Source: Cordilura impudica
Taxonomy: Eukaryota; Arthropoda; Insecta; Diptera; Scathophagidae
Length of the DNA: 64,000 bases
Assembly: GCA_963682025.1 (NCBI GenBank)
Contig: OY821520.1
Span: 84,919,965 to 84,983,964, forward strand
Direction: 5' to 3'
Shown here piece by piece: positions 24,881 through 38,100 of the stretch. The notes beneath the pieces were generated by a model. That model searched no databases and had not been told where the DNA came from. It saw only the letters and a list, made by a program, of their open reading frames with translations. Each line of letters opens with the position of its first letter. The first letter of the stretch is position 1. A program made the position numbers and the translations under genes.

Positions 24881-25285
24881 GTATTCATAAATTTTGCACA
24901 AAATATCTGACCGAAAAACTGGCGGGTATATAATGGGATATAGGAGTATAGAGGAGGGTTCGGACTACAGAAGAGTACACGATTTTTTTTATGGCTTTTG
25001 ATGGGCAGGAGTTATGCTCTATTAAGTAGGAGATTTTCGGGAAATTTTAACCTTTTTGAACAAACATTTTTTTTTTTAATTTCTAAGCGACTCAGAGACT
25101 TTATATTTCTAACATTAATAGCTTAGAAGTTACAAAATTATACAAAATTTATTTTACTTTAAAATCTTTTAAAACAAAAAAGTTACAGTCATTTAAAAAT
25201 TAAAATTTACAAAGAAATTCTTAATTTTAGCAAATTACTGAGAAAGTCCATTTTCGAAGACCCTGTTCGCTGTGATATAGTTTAA
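24881..25285. other. AT-rich spacer, nothing recognised
   Basis: No frame or repeat end seen. Confidence 0.35.
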
Positions 25286-25289
25286 ATAG

Positions 25290-26160
25290 AGTCGCAATTT
25301 TTTGGCTCCCGAAGTAACTGGTATTTACTTTCAAATGAATAACATAATTTTAAAATTGGTAAGCATAAAAAATGATTTTTGGCCGCCTTCTCAAAATATG
25401 GTCCACAATGCGGCGTCGACTCAACATTTAGGCGGCAGGCGCCTTAAACTAGTCAAAGACAGGAAAATTAAATTGCAAAAGAGTTTATAAGATGTCAAAA
25501 AATGCTACCAAAAGAGGTTATTAACAATCTGAAACTAAAAATATATGCTCGAAGTGGTTCCCGACGAGCTATTGAGGCTGATCATGGTTGTTATCGTCCT
25601 GTAAAGAAACCGCTGATATCAGAGAAAAATCGTCTGGCTCGCATTAATATTTCCAAAGAACATATGAACTGGTCGAGATGGAGTTGGAATATTGTTATAT
25701 TTTCAGTTGATCCAACTGTAATATAAATGGCCATGATGGAAGAACGTTTGTACGACGAACAAAAGCAAAAAGACTAGACCCAAAATATACAAATAATACT
25801 ATTGTGTTTGGGGTGGCAATATTATGAGGTTGCTTTTCGGGCCAAGGAATGGGTCCTGGGGGTTATTATGTAATTCGATTCGAATGAAAAAATTTACGAA
25901 TTCGTACAAATTGTACTGTGTAGTACGCTTTCGTACTATTATTTCCATTTCAACTTTCGAAAGGAAAGATCTAATAGAGGCCGTTAATTCAGAGTGGCAA
26001 AAATTTCAATGGATATCATCAACAATTTTATTGACTTCAGATAATAAGAAATGAAAAATGTGATTCGATCTTTCGTCAACGCCACGAGATCGAAACTTTC
26101 AAAACTATCCAACTAATGTATTCTACACCACCCTCCAACTTGTAATAAAGATTTTTGAGG
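25290..26160 (+). mobile_element. Tc1-like transposase remnant
   Basis: It contains KKPLISEKNRLARINISKEH (25600 region), then shifted frames equivalent to 'DPKYTNNTIVFGGGNIM' and a C-terminal EWQKFQWISSTILLTS region. Stops and frameshifts throughout, and part of the DDE region is lost. It is a Tc1-type (not mariner-type) relative by the GR-x-KKPL block. Confidence 0.6.
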
Positions 26161-27307
26161 CACCTTAATATTACTATATACATAATTTGTTCGTCTAAAA
26201 CAAAGTTCAGCAAAGGATTAAGGATGATATACAGACCGATTTTGATTGCCGAGTACCCTTATTACTATGGCGGAAAATTTAAATAATAGGGTGTCCACAT
26301 TGCCACAACTTTCAATAACATTATTTACTATATTATATTTAAACGTATAAGTTTTTTGGAAAAAAAATATTCTTTAAGTATTTCAATAATTTTTTCTTTC
26401 AACCAATATTTTTTTCTAAATCTTTACTACTCCAACAATTTTAAATATTTTTACAGATAAAAATTTTCCAATAGATTTAGCTATATTGCCTTGATTTTAA
26501 TAAAATTTTGGAACTTTTTCGGAGATTTTACTTGTTCATTTACACAATACATTTCATCTCTATGAGTTGAACTATTGTTATTTAACTATAGCATAAAATA
26601 AAATGGTTTATGCATTTAATAATAGACTATTTTAATTATAGACGATTATGTATTTTGATGTTAGGTACTTAAACATATATTTAAATAATATATAAACTAA
26701 AGACAGTTCAGTTATAATAATAATTATTATTTTTTATTTGATTCATCATTTTGCAAAGCTTATCGGCAAAGCTCTATTAAATACAAGTAGATAAATAAGT
26801 GATATGTCTATAAAAGTGTTATTTTTATATGAAATTGTGGTTAAAACTTAACCCAAATAAATGTAAATATGAATAAGTGGGGTTTAATTTATATAATTAA
26901 AATTAACACAATACCTAAAAACAATAACTTGACCACGGAAAAATATTATATAAGTGAATTGAATAAATCGTTAGTTTCGATTTTTATTATATCGAATTAG
27001 TTTTAATAATAAGTTACTTAAAAAAATCGAAGAAGCTCAGTCTCATTTACAAAAAACTTACGGGTTTTTGAATAATTTATTAAACCTCTGCCATTTGCGA
27101 ATAATGATAATGCTCTCAAGCAAACTACAAAATTACATAAATTATTCCCATTTAATGATTTTAAGTTTTTTCTTGCGCATTATATTTTTTGTTTGTTTAT
27201 GCAATGATTATTTATAACGAAATTCTATTTACTGGATACTTATACAATTTTAAGTTTAGAAATTCATTAAATCACAATAGCTGATGTTTGTGGCGAAATT
27301 AATAATA
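26161..27307. other. AT-rich intergenic DNA, nothing recognised
   Basis: No credible frame, splice pair or repeat end. Confidence 0.4.
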
Positions 27308-27990
27308 ACAAGAAAGAAAATTATAGTCTAGACCGACTATAGGATACCCTATACCATGCGTTTAGGTCCAACTAATTTAGATATAGAAAATAAGCATAAA
27401 CCATATTTGAGTGGTATTGTTATTAATTTTTTTGGCTGCAGATAAGAAAAAGTTCATATCGGTGCCATATATATGTATATGGCGACTAGGTCGAAAAATG
27501 GACCGACCCTGACCATATTTGGCAGTCACTTATATTTAAAAAAAAAAAATAAACAAACCAAATTTGAGAAAAATCTGTGCAATATTTTCGTTTTTTGATT
27601 TTAGTGAAGATCGGGAAGCAGCTCGATATGGGGCCTATGAATAAGAATTGTACTAAAGGTATTATTTTTGGACTACTGATTAATGGATATAATAAACACA
27701 TAAAAACCCAATTTGATTGAGATCTATATTATAATTTGGATCTTATGGCAATTTATGTCGATTTCATAGGGGTCATTTGTATGGGGCCTAGGTCTGAACA
27801 TGGACCGATTTTCATTAATTTCAATAGCGTTCATCAGACAGACAGACGGACGGACATCGCTAAATCGACTCAGAAAGTGATTCTGAGTCGGTCGGTGTTA
27901 TAAAAGATGGGCCTAGGTCAAATATTTTTGGTAGTTACAAACAGCAGCACAAAGTCATTATACCCAAACCACATAGTGGTATAGGGTATA
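27308..27990 (+). repeat. Palindrome repeat family, copy 2 (left arm of an inverted pair)
   Basis: It starts ACAAGAAAGAAAATTATAG, carries a slightly shortened palindrome (TAGTCTAGACCGACTA) and ends ACCACATAGTGGTATAGGG. It faces copy 3 across about 30 bp. Confidence 0.75.
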
Positions 27991-28019
27991 AAAATCTATC
28001 TTTAACATCAACTGCGTAT

Positions 28020-28688
28020 TTTTATACCCTATACAACTATCTGTCTATTTGTAACTACCAAAAATTTTGACCTGTCTGTCTGTCTGTCTGTGTGTCCATG
28101 TAAACCTTGTAATCAAACTACAGGTTGCAAATATGAATATATTTTGATGAAATTTGGTATGTAAGCTTTTATCGGATGAACGCTATTGAAATTGGTGAAA
28201 TTCGGTCCATGGCCTAGTCCCCATACAAATGACCCCTATGAAATAGACATAAATTACGATAAGATCCAAATTATCATATAGATCTCAGTGAAATTGGGTT
28301 TGTATGTGTTTATTATATCCATTAATCAGTAGTCCAAAAATAATTCCTATAGAACAATTCTTAGTCAGAGGCCCCATATAGAGCTGCTTCCCGAACTTCA
28401 CTTAAATCTATCAAAAAACAAAAATATTGCACAGATTTTTCTCAAATTAGGTTTGTGTATAATTTTTTCAAAATATACATGACTTTGCCAGATATGGTCG
28501 GGATCGGTCCATTTTTCGACCTAGCTTTGTCATATCCGCAGCCAAAAAAATTAATAAAAATGTCACTTAAATTTGGTTTATGCTTATATTCTATATCGAA
28601 TTAGTTGGACCGAAGAGATATGGTCTCTAAACGATGGTATAGGGTATCGTATAGTCGGTCTAGACCGACTATAATTTTCTGACTTGTT
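28020..28688 (-). repeat. Palindrome repeat family, copy 3 (right arm of an inverted pair)
   Basis: The reverse orientation of copy 2, ending in the intact 24-bp palindrome and TTTTCTGACTTGTT. The two arms can fold onto one another over more than 600 bp. Confidence 0.75.
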
Positions 28689-29933
28689 ATACTTATCTTT
28701 ACTTTTTACACTTAATGCGTATGTGTGGGTGTGTTACTTTCAAAGGTTGTTGTACTCTAATCAATGATGCATTAGAATCTAATGATTAGATTTATTGTTT
28801 GTGTTTATACAAATAAAAAAAAAATGAATTAAAAATGCAACAAATTTGTTTTAATTAGCAACAAATTGTTATTTTAAAACATTTACATAGTAAGAAAAGT
28901 AGAGAAAAATTTTGAATGAAAAATGATGTTGAAAGTACCAAAAATAAGTACAGGAGAATTCCATTATTTCATTCTGATACAAACGCAAGTATTAACGTTC
29001 AAACACGATCAACAAATATGGTGGAGGTTAAAATAAAAAAAAAACAGAATTATGCATATGTATGATATATCATTAATATCTTGAAATGTCTTTGACCGCA
29101 ATTTATTTCCGTCTTTAAATACTTATTGTTGCATTGAACGTGTCATTTTGACAGTCCCAATACTTTTTATTGTATAGAAACAGAAAAATATGAATGTAAA
29201 TAAACAGTTAAATAATAAAATTAAAATTGAAAAAAAAATGTATTTAAAACAAAAGTGAAAGAAACGATAATTGTTTTGTTTATTTATTTCTTAAATTTCA
29301 GAGTTTAAAAACTTCTACTTAAGTAGTTTTTTGTTGCTAACATCGATAAAGAAAATGTTTATGTTAAAAAACAACATAATAAACGTAAAATAACGATGTT
29401 ATTACGAAACGTGTATAGATTATATTTTATGTTTTATTGCTTTAACATTTGTTTTGTAATTATTAATATCGATATTTATCCACGTTGAGATAAAGTTTAA
29501 ATCGGTTAATATTGTTTTAAAATGTACGTATTCGCAGTGGAAAAAAATTAATAAAGAGATTCATTCGTTAATTCGAGAAACAAAATGTAATTAGGGAAAA
29601 AAATTCCTGAATGCCTGGAAATGACCTTAGTCACGCATCTGCCATATTGTAAGAAATTTTTTAATTAGGCTCTTCAGACCAGCTTAAATTTGAAAGTAAT
29701 TGATTAAGAACAGTTATTAACCCTCTACTGCACGCATTATGATCCAACTAAAAATGCATTTTTTTTTGTTGGATTTATTTTTTAAATTGAATAATTAAGA
29801 TATGCAAACAAAATTATTTGAGAAAGTTGGTCAGCTTTCTGGAAACAAAATTGGCCATATATGACTTCTATCTATTTCACCCTAAAAATTTATTGCCATG
29901 TATGGCGTTTCATGAAATAATTTTTTTTTAGTG
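28689..29933. other. AT-rich intergenic DNA, nothing recognised
   Basis: Poly-A tracts and short chance frames only. Confidence 0.4.
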
Positions 29934-31165
29934 TAAACATCTATACATCACAAAAACAGCGTAACATGTGAGCCGTAAGACAAAATCGGTGTGAATTCTG
30001 ATTGTATTGGTAAAAAAATTATGATATAACCTGTTTGAAAATGAAAAATAACATTAAAAATGTAAAATAAGAAATAAAATTAAAAAATTAAAAATTAAAA
30101 ATTAAAAATAAAAAATTAAAATTAAAAATAAACAAGTAAAAAAATTATAGTCGGTCTAGACCGACTATACGATACCCTATACCATGCATTTAGAGACCCT
30201 ATCTCTCAGGCCCAACTAACAGGATATAGAAAATAAGCATAAACCAAATTTGGGTGGGATTTTTATTAATTTTTTCAGCTGCAGATATGAAAAAGTTCAT
30301 ATCGGATGCTATATCTATATGGGGACTAGGCCCAAAAATGGACCGATCCTGACCATGTTTGGTGAAGTCTCTTGTATTTTGCAAAAATATATACAAACAA
30401 AATTTGAAAAGAATCAGTGCAATATTTTTGTTTTTTGATAGATTTAAGTGAAGATCGGGAAGCAGCTCTATATGGGGCCTATGACTAAGAGTTGTCCAAT
30501 AGGGATCATTTTTGGACTACTGATTAATAGATGTAATATATATATACAAACCCAATTTAACTAAGATTTGTATGATAATTTGGATCTTATGTCAATATGT
30601 GTTGATTTCATAGGGGTCATTTGTATGGGGGCTAGGTCTGAACATGGACCGATTCTCACCAATTTCAATAGAGTTCATCCGATGGCTGATAAAGGATCAA
30701 ATACCAAATTTCGTCAAAATATATTCATATTTGCGACCTGCAGTTTGATTACAAGCTTTACATGGACACACAGACGGACGGACGGACATCGTTAAATCGA
30801 ATCAGATAGTGATTCTGATTCGATCGGTATAATTAAAGATGGGTGTAGGTCAAGTATTTTTGGTTGTTACAAACATCAGCACAAAGTCATTATACCCAAA
30901 CCACATAGTGGTATAGGGTAAAAAAATTAGAAAAAATGAAAAATGAAAAATAAAAAATAAAAAACGAAAATTTAAAAACTAACCGGTTGAAATAATAAAT
31001 AATAATATTATATTATCAGAGACCCTGCAGTTGATTGCTATAAGTGATACATAGATGACGCTTTCTGTTTGATTTTAAAAAAGTGCCATAAAAAAATCTT
31101 TAATTACTAAATGTTTATACATCTCCCCTGTGATCGGACTCACATGATTTTTTTTTTATTAATTT
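29934..31165. mobile_element. Repeat related to 55055-55298, split by a palindrome repeat
   Basis: The left part (GTGTAAACATCTATAC, AACAGCGTAACATGTGAG) and the right part (GTTTATACATCTCCCCTGTG, ATCGGACTCACATGA) match the two ends of the element at 55055-55298. The middle holds AAATT-rich simple sequence and palindrome repeat copy 4. Exact ends are uncertain. Confidence 0.55.
30132..30921 (+). repeat. Palindrome repeat family, copy 4
   Basis: Full-length: ACAAGTAAAAAAATTATAG, the 24-bp palindrome, three diverged modules, the CAGA/CGGA stretch and ACCACATAGTGGTATAGGG. Inserted in A-rich simple sequence. Confidence 0.8.
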
Positions 31166-31756
31166 TTATATTCATAAATATTATTTTAGCATTTCAGTGG
31201 ATATATTTTAGCTTAAAAGTATAAAAAACAGCATAAGTAAAAAAAAATCAGAAATAGTTACATATATATTTATAAGCTTAGATTTATTAAAAATAACAGA
31301 ATAAAAAAATATAAATTAATAAAATCGATTGATTTTAAGTCGAAAACGAAATTCCAAAAAGAACAATTTTATAATAGGTGTGATGAAATTCAAGCGGTTT
31401 CAATTTTCATTTTTGTTCCACTTCATCATGTTTCTGTCAATAAAGTGTCACTATGATATTATTTTATTATTAAATACAATGCTGTGTTATTGTTTTTCAC
31501 AAACAAATTTTAATATTAGCTTATTAATGTGTTTTGTTTGAAAAAATTTATTAAAATGTCATTTATAATAACGACGAGTGGCGAATATGTTTCAAAAACT
31601 ACTCGTATTATTCTTCGTAACTTTTAATGTGCGTTGAGAATTCGAATTTGAAAATGAACTTGTCATAAGTTCTTAAAAAAAATAATATCTAAACTGAATA
31701 ATGTCTTGAAATTTTTAAAATTGAATTATTACTTAAAGAATTAAGAAAAAAAAAAA

Positions 31757-32060
31757 TAGTAAGAGTGTTAAATTCGGTTGTGCCGAATCTTTTATACTCT
31801 CCACCCGTGTTCTAAACACAATATTAAAAGCATATATTGAATTAAGAGCAATCTTATCTTATCTTGTACATCAATCGAAAGGTCTCAGTGTTGTGGTCAT
31901 AAATGCAAAAAAAAATTGATAATTACCCTCTTTGAAGTCATAGGGTGAAAATATTCAAAACAGGGGAACAAAGGGGAAATATTCTCACACTGCTGCGATT
32001 TTCGAGTGCTCGACTTTAAGACCTTTCGATTGATATATAAGATAAGATTACACATAATTC
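31757..32060. repeat. Repeat with ATTCGG hairpin end and a 27-bp inverted repeat
   Basis: It begins AGTAAGAGTGTTAAATTCGG, with ATTCGG/CCGAAT forming a short hairpin, as at 62264. Farther in, CTTATCTTGTACATCAATCG at 31857 and its near reverse complement ending 32047 enclose about 140 bp. Non-coding. Confidence 0.55.
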
Positions 32061-35000
32061 CGAATATATACAAAAATACACTTTTCGAAAAAAGTGCAAA
32101 TAAAATGCGACATTTTTTGTCAGAAAAAACAGAAAACTAATAAATAATTAAACATACATATGTTCGTTTTTGAATAAGAACATTCCAAAAAATATTCTAT
32201 TCTTTTACGTTCTGTTCTGCTTTTCTTTTCTTTTTTTGTTATGACTACATTATAAGAAAAAGCAAAAAAAAAAACAAATCGAATTTTCATGACCCTGAAA
32301 GTGAACGTTATGCTACACAAAATAAAAAAAAAAAAACACAGACCGACGATATGACCGACAAACCGACATTAAAATTTACAATACATTGGATACATATTGT
32401 GTGTACGCATACATAAGCAAAACGAAAACTTTACACAAATAATGATTGGGGGCTAGACAACCAAACACAGAAAAAACATACAAAACAGTTAAATGTTTGT
32501 ATCTACAAATGTATGTATTCGATCGGGCTGTGTATTGGTGCAATTGTTCTTGACGTGCCTTGTGACCTTGAAAATTTTTGAACGTTTAATACCTAAAGCT
32601 TAAGCAAAAGCAAAACAATATTAACAACAACACTACGAATTCTTTTTCTTCATACACAAGACGGTCGACATAAATGCACTCCATTACCAAAAAAAAAATG
32701 AACAACAAACCCACACCAACTTGTTCATCCCTACTTATGGTGGTGTTTCCTCTTTATATTTTTTGCGACCCCTCTTAACTTCCCTGTCTTATCTACCGTA
32801 ATAGTAAGAAAATAACAAACAGTGTTAAAAAAAATATAAATAAAAAGAAAACAGATGATTAAAAAGCAAACACATCTATGTATATTGAAATGTGACAGTG
32901 TTAGTAGTTGCACTCACTTCAAATATATTTTCTCTTCGTTAAGCTAATGGAATACTAGTTCTAGGTATAGGGCTGCCACGTTTAATAAAAATCAACTTTC
33001 CATTTTTCAACAATACGTTATTAAATTTATTTAACATTTGATTTTTTAATTAAACGCTTTTGATTTGTTGTGTTTTGTTGAATTTATCAATATTATTTTA
33101 ATTTTCGTGGTACTACTGTTTTTTAAATATACTACATATTGGTCATATGAAAAATTTTTTTATAACACATATTCTAAAGCAATTGTAGAAATGGCAACTC
33201 TATTTCATTAAAACGAAGAGCAGAGTTAAAACCGACGGTGTGGATTCGTTAAATAAATTTGTAAAGTGAATTCGTTGCAATTTGTTTCTTTTCATTAGAT
33301 TTAAATTAAATTTGTTATTATCAACGCAAGTGTAAGTTAAATTTAGTTATTATTTTAATATTTAATTAAATTTGCGAAAAGATAACTAAAAATCTTAAAA
33401 TGTACAAATTTATATATACATATATATATGAAATACACATACAATGAACTAAAAGTATTTACAAACAAAACTCATTTAAAAAAACCTACTCATCAGCTGA
33501 TGGCAAATAAACGAAAACAAAGCAACAATTTGAAAAAGAGACAAAAGAAATAGAGAGGTGAAGTGAATTTTAGTTTAATTGTCTAAATAGAGTAAAAGTG
33601 AAAATAATTATTTATTTTATATATTTATCAATTAAAATATCTATTTGTTTTATTCAAATATTATAAACGAAATTAATTTCAAGTATATTATTTTTTAAAT
33701 TACAGATTTTTATGAAATAAATAAATTTTTTAATTTTTATTCAACGACATCAACAATCAAGTTCAAGTAGAAAATACCATCAACATTATCATATGTGTTT
33801 GCGTTTGTTCTCTTTGATTTGTTTATTTATTTAGGGTGGGGTGTTTAGGGGCATTTGTTTTTGTATAAGTTTCAGTGGGGTTTTCGTGTTTATTGGTCGT
33901 TTATTGTCTTTAAGCTCTCTCGTAGTCTAAGTTTTTTTTAACTCTGGTTAATTGAGTTGCGTATCGGTGTACACGTAGCGCATTAATTAAACAGCAACAA
34001 TATTCAAAAGACCAGTTAAGGAAATTAAAGTGCAGTTTTTAAATTAAAAAATATTAAATGAATTTTAATTTTTTTTATTAAAAAAAGTTCGAAATATATT
34101 TAACTTAAAAAAGTAAGAGTCAATTGAAATATATAAAATAAATCTGAAATAGAATGAAATTAAGTGATCAAAATAATATTTCTTATACAAATTAATATCT
34201 AGCGTTAAAGTTTTTACTTAAAGTGTTATTTATGAATTAAATCCTACCAATATTCTTTTTTTATTTTCAATGAATTATAAGCAAAATTCCTTTTATGAAA
34301 GAGAGAGTGATCCCATTTAATTTTTTTTATATTATTTTTATATGCAATTTTTATCACGTATTTTGTTTTCCTCCTCCAACTAGGGTTGCCAACGTTTTCG
34401 CACCCCATTCGCAAATCACGATCTGTTGTTGCTAATTCATAGTCTGGGAAAATTTAATAGCTCAAATAACATTGCCATTGCCGCTCTCAATATTTATTTT
34501 TAAAAATTAAGAAAGTGCTGAAAATGGTAAGAAAAAACGCAATTGTATTTTTTAAATGTTTTTGTTTGAATGAAACTTGCGCTTCGCTCTAGAAGAAAAA
34601 TTACTTTAAAAAAATAAAAATTAAATTTAAAAACAAGTCAGTCGAACCAAAAAAAGTTATAGTTATTAACATGTGATGATTGAGAGCTGAAATAGCAAAA
34701 ATTCGTTTGGGAAGAAGTTAATCCCAAAATATAAATTTTTTATATTTTCAAAAAAAATAAATTTGGGGAAATTATAGAAATGGCAACTCTGCTTCCACCT
34801 GCGAAAATTACCCCTTTAATATACTCCATTATTTTGTATGTGTTGGTTTGAGTATGTTTTTCTTTTTTCTTTTGAGTTCTGTGACTTTGAAAGCATTTTG
34901 TTTGTAAACAATATTTAATTTGCAATAACTTCGTTTTTATCTTTTTACAAAGCTTTAAGAAATAACGTTATGTGCAAATTTTGCACTGAGAGAAAACTTT

Positions 35001-35115
35001 TTGTGGTTTTGTTATTATTTATTTTATTCTTTGCCAACAAATTGTATAGATACATATGTTAATAGTTATCAGAATTAAAATTAAATTAATTTAAAATTCA
35101 ATTTTTATTTTACAG
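32061..35115. other. Upstream region of bobby sox; probable non-coding first exon and intron
   Basis: AT-rich, no coding frame. A splice acceptor (TTTTATTTTACAG) ends at 35115 just before the coding exon, so at least one non-coding exon lies upstream. AAAATG|GTAAGA at 34526 is a possible donor but is not proven. Two stretches end in short inverted termini like AGGGTTGCCA and TGGCAACTCT (32969-33205 and 34380-34795), possibly decayed MITEs. Confidence 0.35.
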
Positions 35116-35121
35116 TTTGTT

Positions 35122-35151
35122 ATGTTTTGGATGGAACAACAGAATTATTAA
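35122..35151 (+). promoter_or_regulatory. Short upstream open reading frame in the bobby sox leader
   Basis: ATG to TAA, nine codons (MFWMEQQNY), ending 15 bases before the main ATG at 35167 and after the splice acceptor. It could dampen translation of the main frame. No conservation data. Confidence 0.4.
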
Positions 35152-35166
35152 ATCAACCATTACAAC

Positions 35167-38100
35167 ATGATCAATAGTGTAAATACTTTGGAATTTCTTA
35201 AACCAAAATTAATAACGATGGATAAATTTAATAACACAACAGCCACGAGAATACTTCCACCGCCTTCTTCTCTGGCACAAACGAGAACGTTTGTAACATT
35301 TACCCATCACAATGTTGATCAACAGCAACAACTAATGAAACAACACCACTTAATAACTGACGAAGTACAACAACAGCAACAACATTTACGACAGGAACGT
35401 GTTAAAGTACAACATTTAGAGAATCATACTAAATTGCAAAATAACAATTGGAATAATTTTCGTACCTTATACCAACTAAGTGCCTCCTCAGCAGATAGAG
35501 ACAGAGAAACGAAGCGTACAATACGCGAAAATACTATAAGAACAACTATTGCGAATGATAATGAAGAACTAGACGTTGAACATTTTACAACAACAATTAC
35601 AAATATACAACAAAATACAAGTGCCTTTAATTTAGATATTAATAATAAGAAGAATTTTTATAATATAAAAAGTATTTATGGCAATATTAAAGAATCATCA
35701 ACAGAAGCAAATAATAATGATAACAATACAATTGTTAATAATTTTCACTCTAAACATTATAGTGGCCTTATAAATAATCAAACGCCTTTTGAGTTGATGA
35801 AGTCACAACGTACTGAAGATCAAGACCATGCCTATCGCCATATTGAAAGTGTACATAATTATGCTAAATTGAAATCCTACGAAGATGATGATTTGGAATC
35901 GCCTAATGGAAGTCGTCATAGTAGTTTTTTGGATGATGATGATGATGATGACGACGACGAAGATGATGATGATGAAGGCGATGAGGACGAAAATGATGAA
36001 GATGAAAAAGACATTGTCGATGATGATCGCTTAAATCCGGTTGATTCGGCTTTGTCTAATGATTTAGATGCAGACTATGAAGTTATATTTAATAGAAGAA
36101 GATTACAAAAATCTTCCGATGGTGCTCTTACTTCTTCTAATGCTAATCGTGATAGCGCTATAAGAAAGCCTCTCCAATTTATGAAGGCCCTAAAAGCTAA
36201 AAAATTTCAAACTTATAAAGATAATGAAGAAGATGATGATGATGATGATTTACATATTGACGTGGATGTAGAAACTGTTGATACTCAAAACATCTCTATA
36301 GCAGCAGCTATCAACCCAATTGCGGTTGACAGCCATGTTAATGATTCATCACCGGTAAAACCTGACCATCATGCTCGTCGTCCTATGAATGCGTTTTTAA
36401 TATTTTGTAAGCGTCATCGTGCTATTGTCAAAGAACGTTATAAAAATTTGGAAAATAGGTAAGTTCACAAAATGAAAATAAACGTTGAACAATCGTTAAA
36501 GTGTTCTAAAATTTGTTGGTCTGCTTTTTATATACACTGGCGGTCAAGAAACCGCACCACTTCAAAAAATCATGAAATTATGAAATCGTTTTTAAAATAT
36601 AACCTTTTTTTTCTATTTACAACTATGTAAGAATAACAACATTTAAAAGAAAAAATAAGTGTACAAAGAATTACATGATAAAAACCAAACAAATTTTTGC
36701 ATAATTTAATGTTCGTTAGTATATAAAATGTCACCACTGTACACATTACTTCTGACCAAAAACAATTTGAGGAAAAGTCAACATTTTACGTTTTTTTTTA
36801 GCATTTATTATTAGTATTGCAACCGATAGATATCTTTTAATATAAATTTTTTATTTGATGTTATATTAAATTAAAAAAAAAAATAAAAATACCTAGTGCG
36901 CTGTTGCTTCTCCTTAAGCCTTTACTTATAGAGATCTATTATTTCTAATAAACCTATAAGTACATAAATATTTTCAGATAGTATTTGAATCTATTGAATC
37001 ATATAAAGGTTTTTTCCTCCCAATTTGCTTTAAGGGGGGACATTACATTCGCGGCATAGAAAACAGACCTTTTTTAAAAAATTCATAACTCAGTCAAAAA
37101 CAAACATTTTTCCAAAAAAATCAAAAAAATATATTTTCACTCCAACATGGTTTTATAGAGCTCCAAACTGGCGGCAGAGAAAAAAATGGGGCCTCGTGTT
37201 TGCAGCGCTGGGAGTCGCAAAAATTTTCCGATTTGGAAAAAAAAATGACTTTTTTAAATCTTAACAAAATTGGTTATCGTATGACACGAGCTTTTTTTAA
37301 TTTTTTTTTAATTTTTGGTGATGTTCCAAATTTGAAAGTGTGTTTTTTCGAAAAAAAAATATTGACTTTAAAAATTCTTAAAAACTCGAAAAAAAAAAAA
37401 AAAATTAAAAAAAAAGCTCGTGTCATACGATAGCGAATCAAGTTAAAAAAAAATACAAAAAAAAAAAAAAAATTTAGTCAAAAAATGAACCCGCTAGTGC
37501 CGCAACCAGTACGAAAAACATGGTTTCGAGATAAACGCTTCAAAGTTTGTGAACAAAGAAAAAAAGGTGACCTTCAATCTGCCATGCCTGCTTCGTACTG
37601 TATGCCTTCCACTATATGAGGTATAAAGATGCCTTTTTTTTTCAAGAAATTCAAAAACACAAAAAAACCCACCCTTCAAGAAGGTACGAAATAGAACCAC
37701 CAAAAGTCAGGTAGCAAGTAAAACAAGTATATACCAGCTGCCGTACGTAGGTAGCGCGAAAATTAAAAATGCGCTCTCACTAATCCGGCTGTAACTTTTG
37801 AACCCGTAGGAATTTTTCCATAGAATCTTAAGAATATTTACTAAAATACAAAATTATAAAAAAAGTCGATTTCAAAAAACGGCCAATGTCATGTCCCCCC
37901 TTAAAAATCATTAAAAAATAAAATAAAAACTAATATCTTTAGGTCCTATATATTATTTGTTGCAATATCTATATGTAAAGATAAAATCTTATGTGTAAAT
38001 ATCAAATTTGTTAAAATATGTAAATAAAAGAAGAATATATAATTGAATTGATTCCTTTAGCCTCTATAACAGCCATTATCCTTGATGGCATGAAAGCTGA

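Noticed and set aside
32969..34795. Two possible MITEs with AGGGTTGCCA / TGGCAACTCT ends
   Set aside because: Only about ten terminal bases match and no target duplication could be fixed. Mentioned only within the bobby sox upstream entry.
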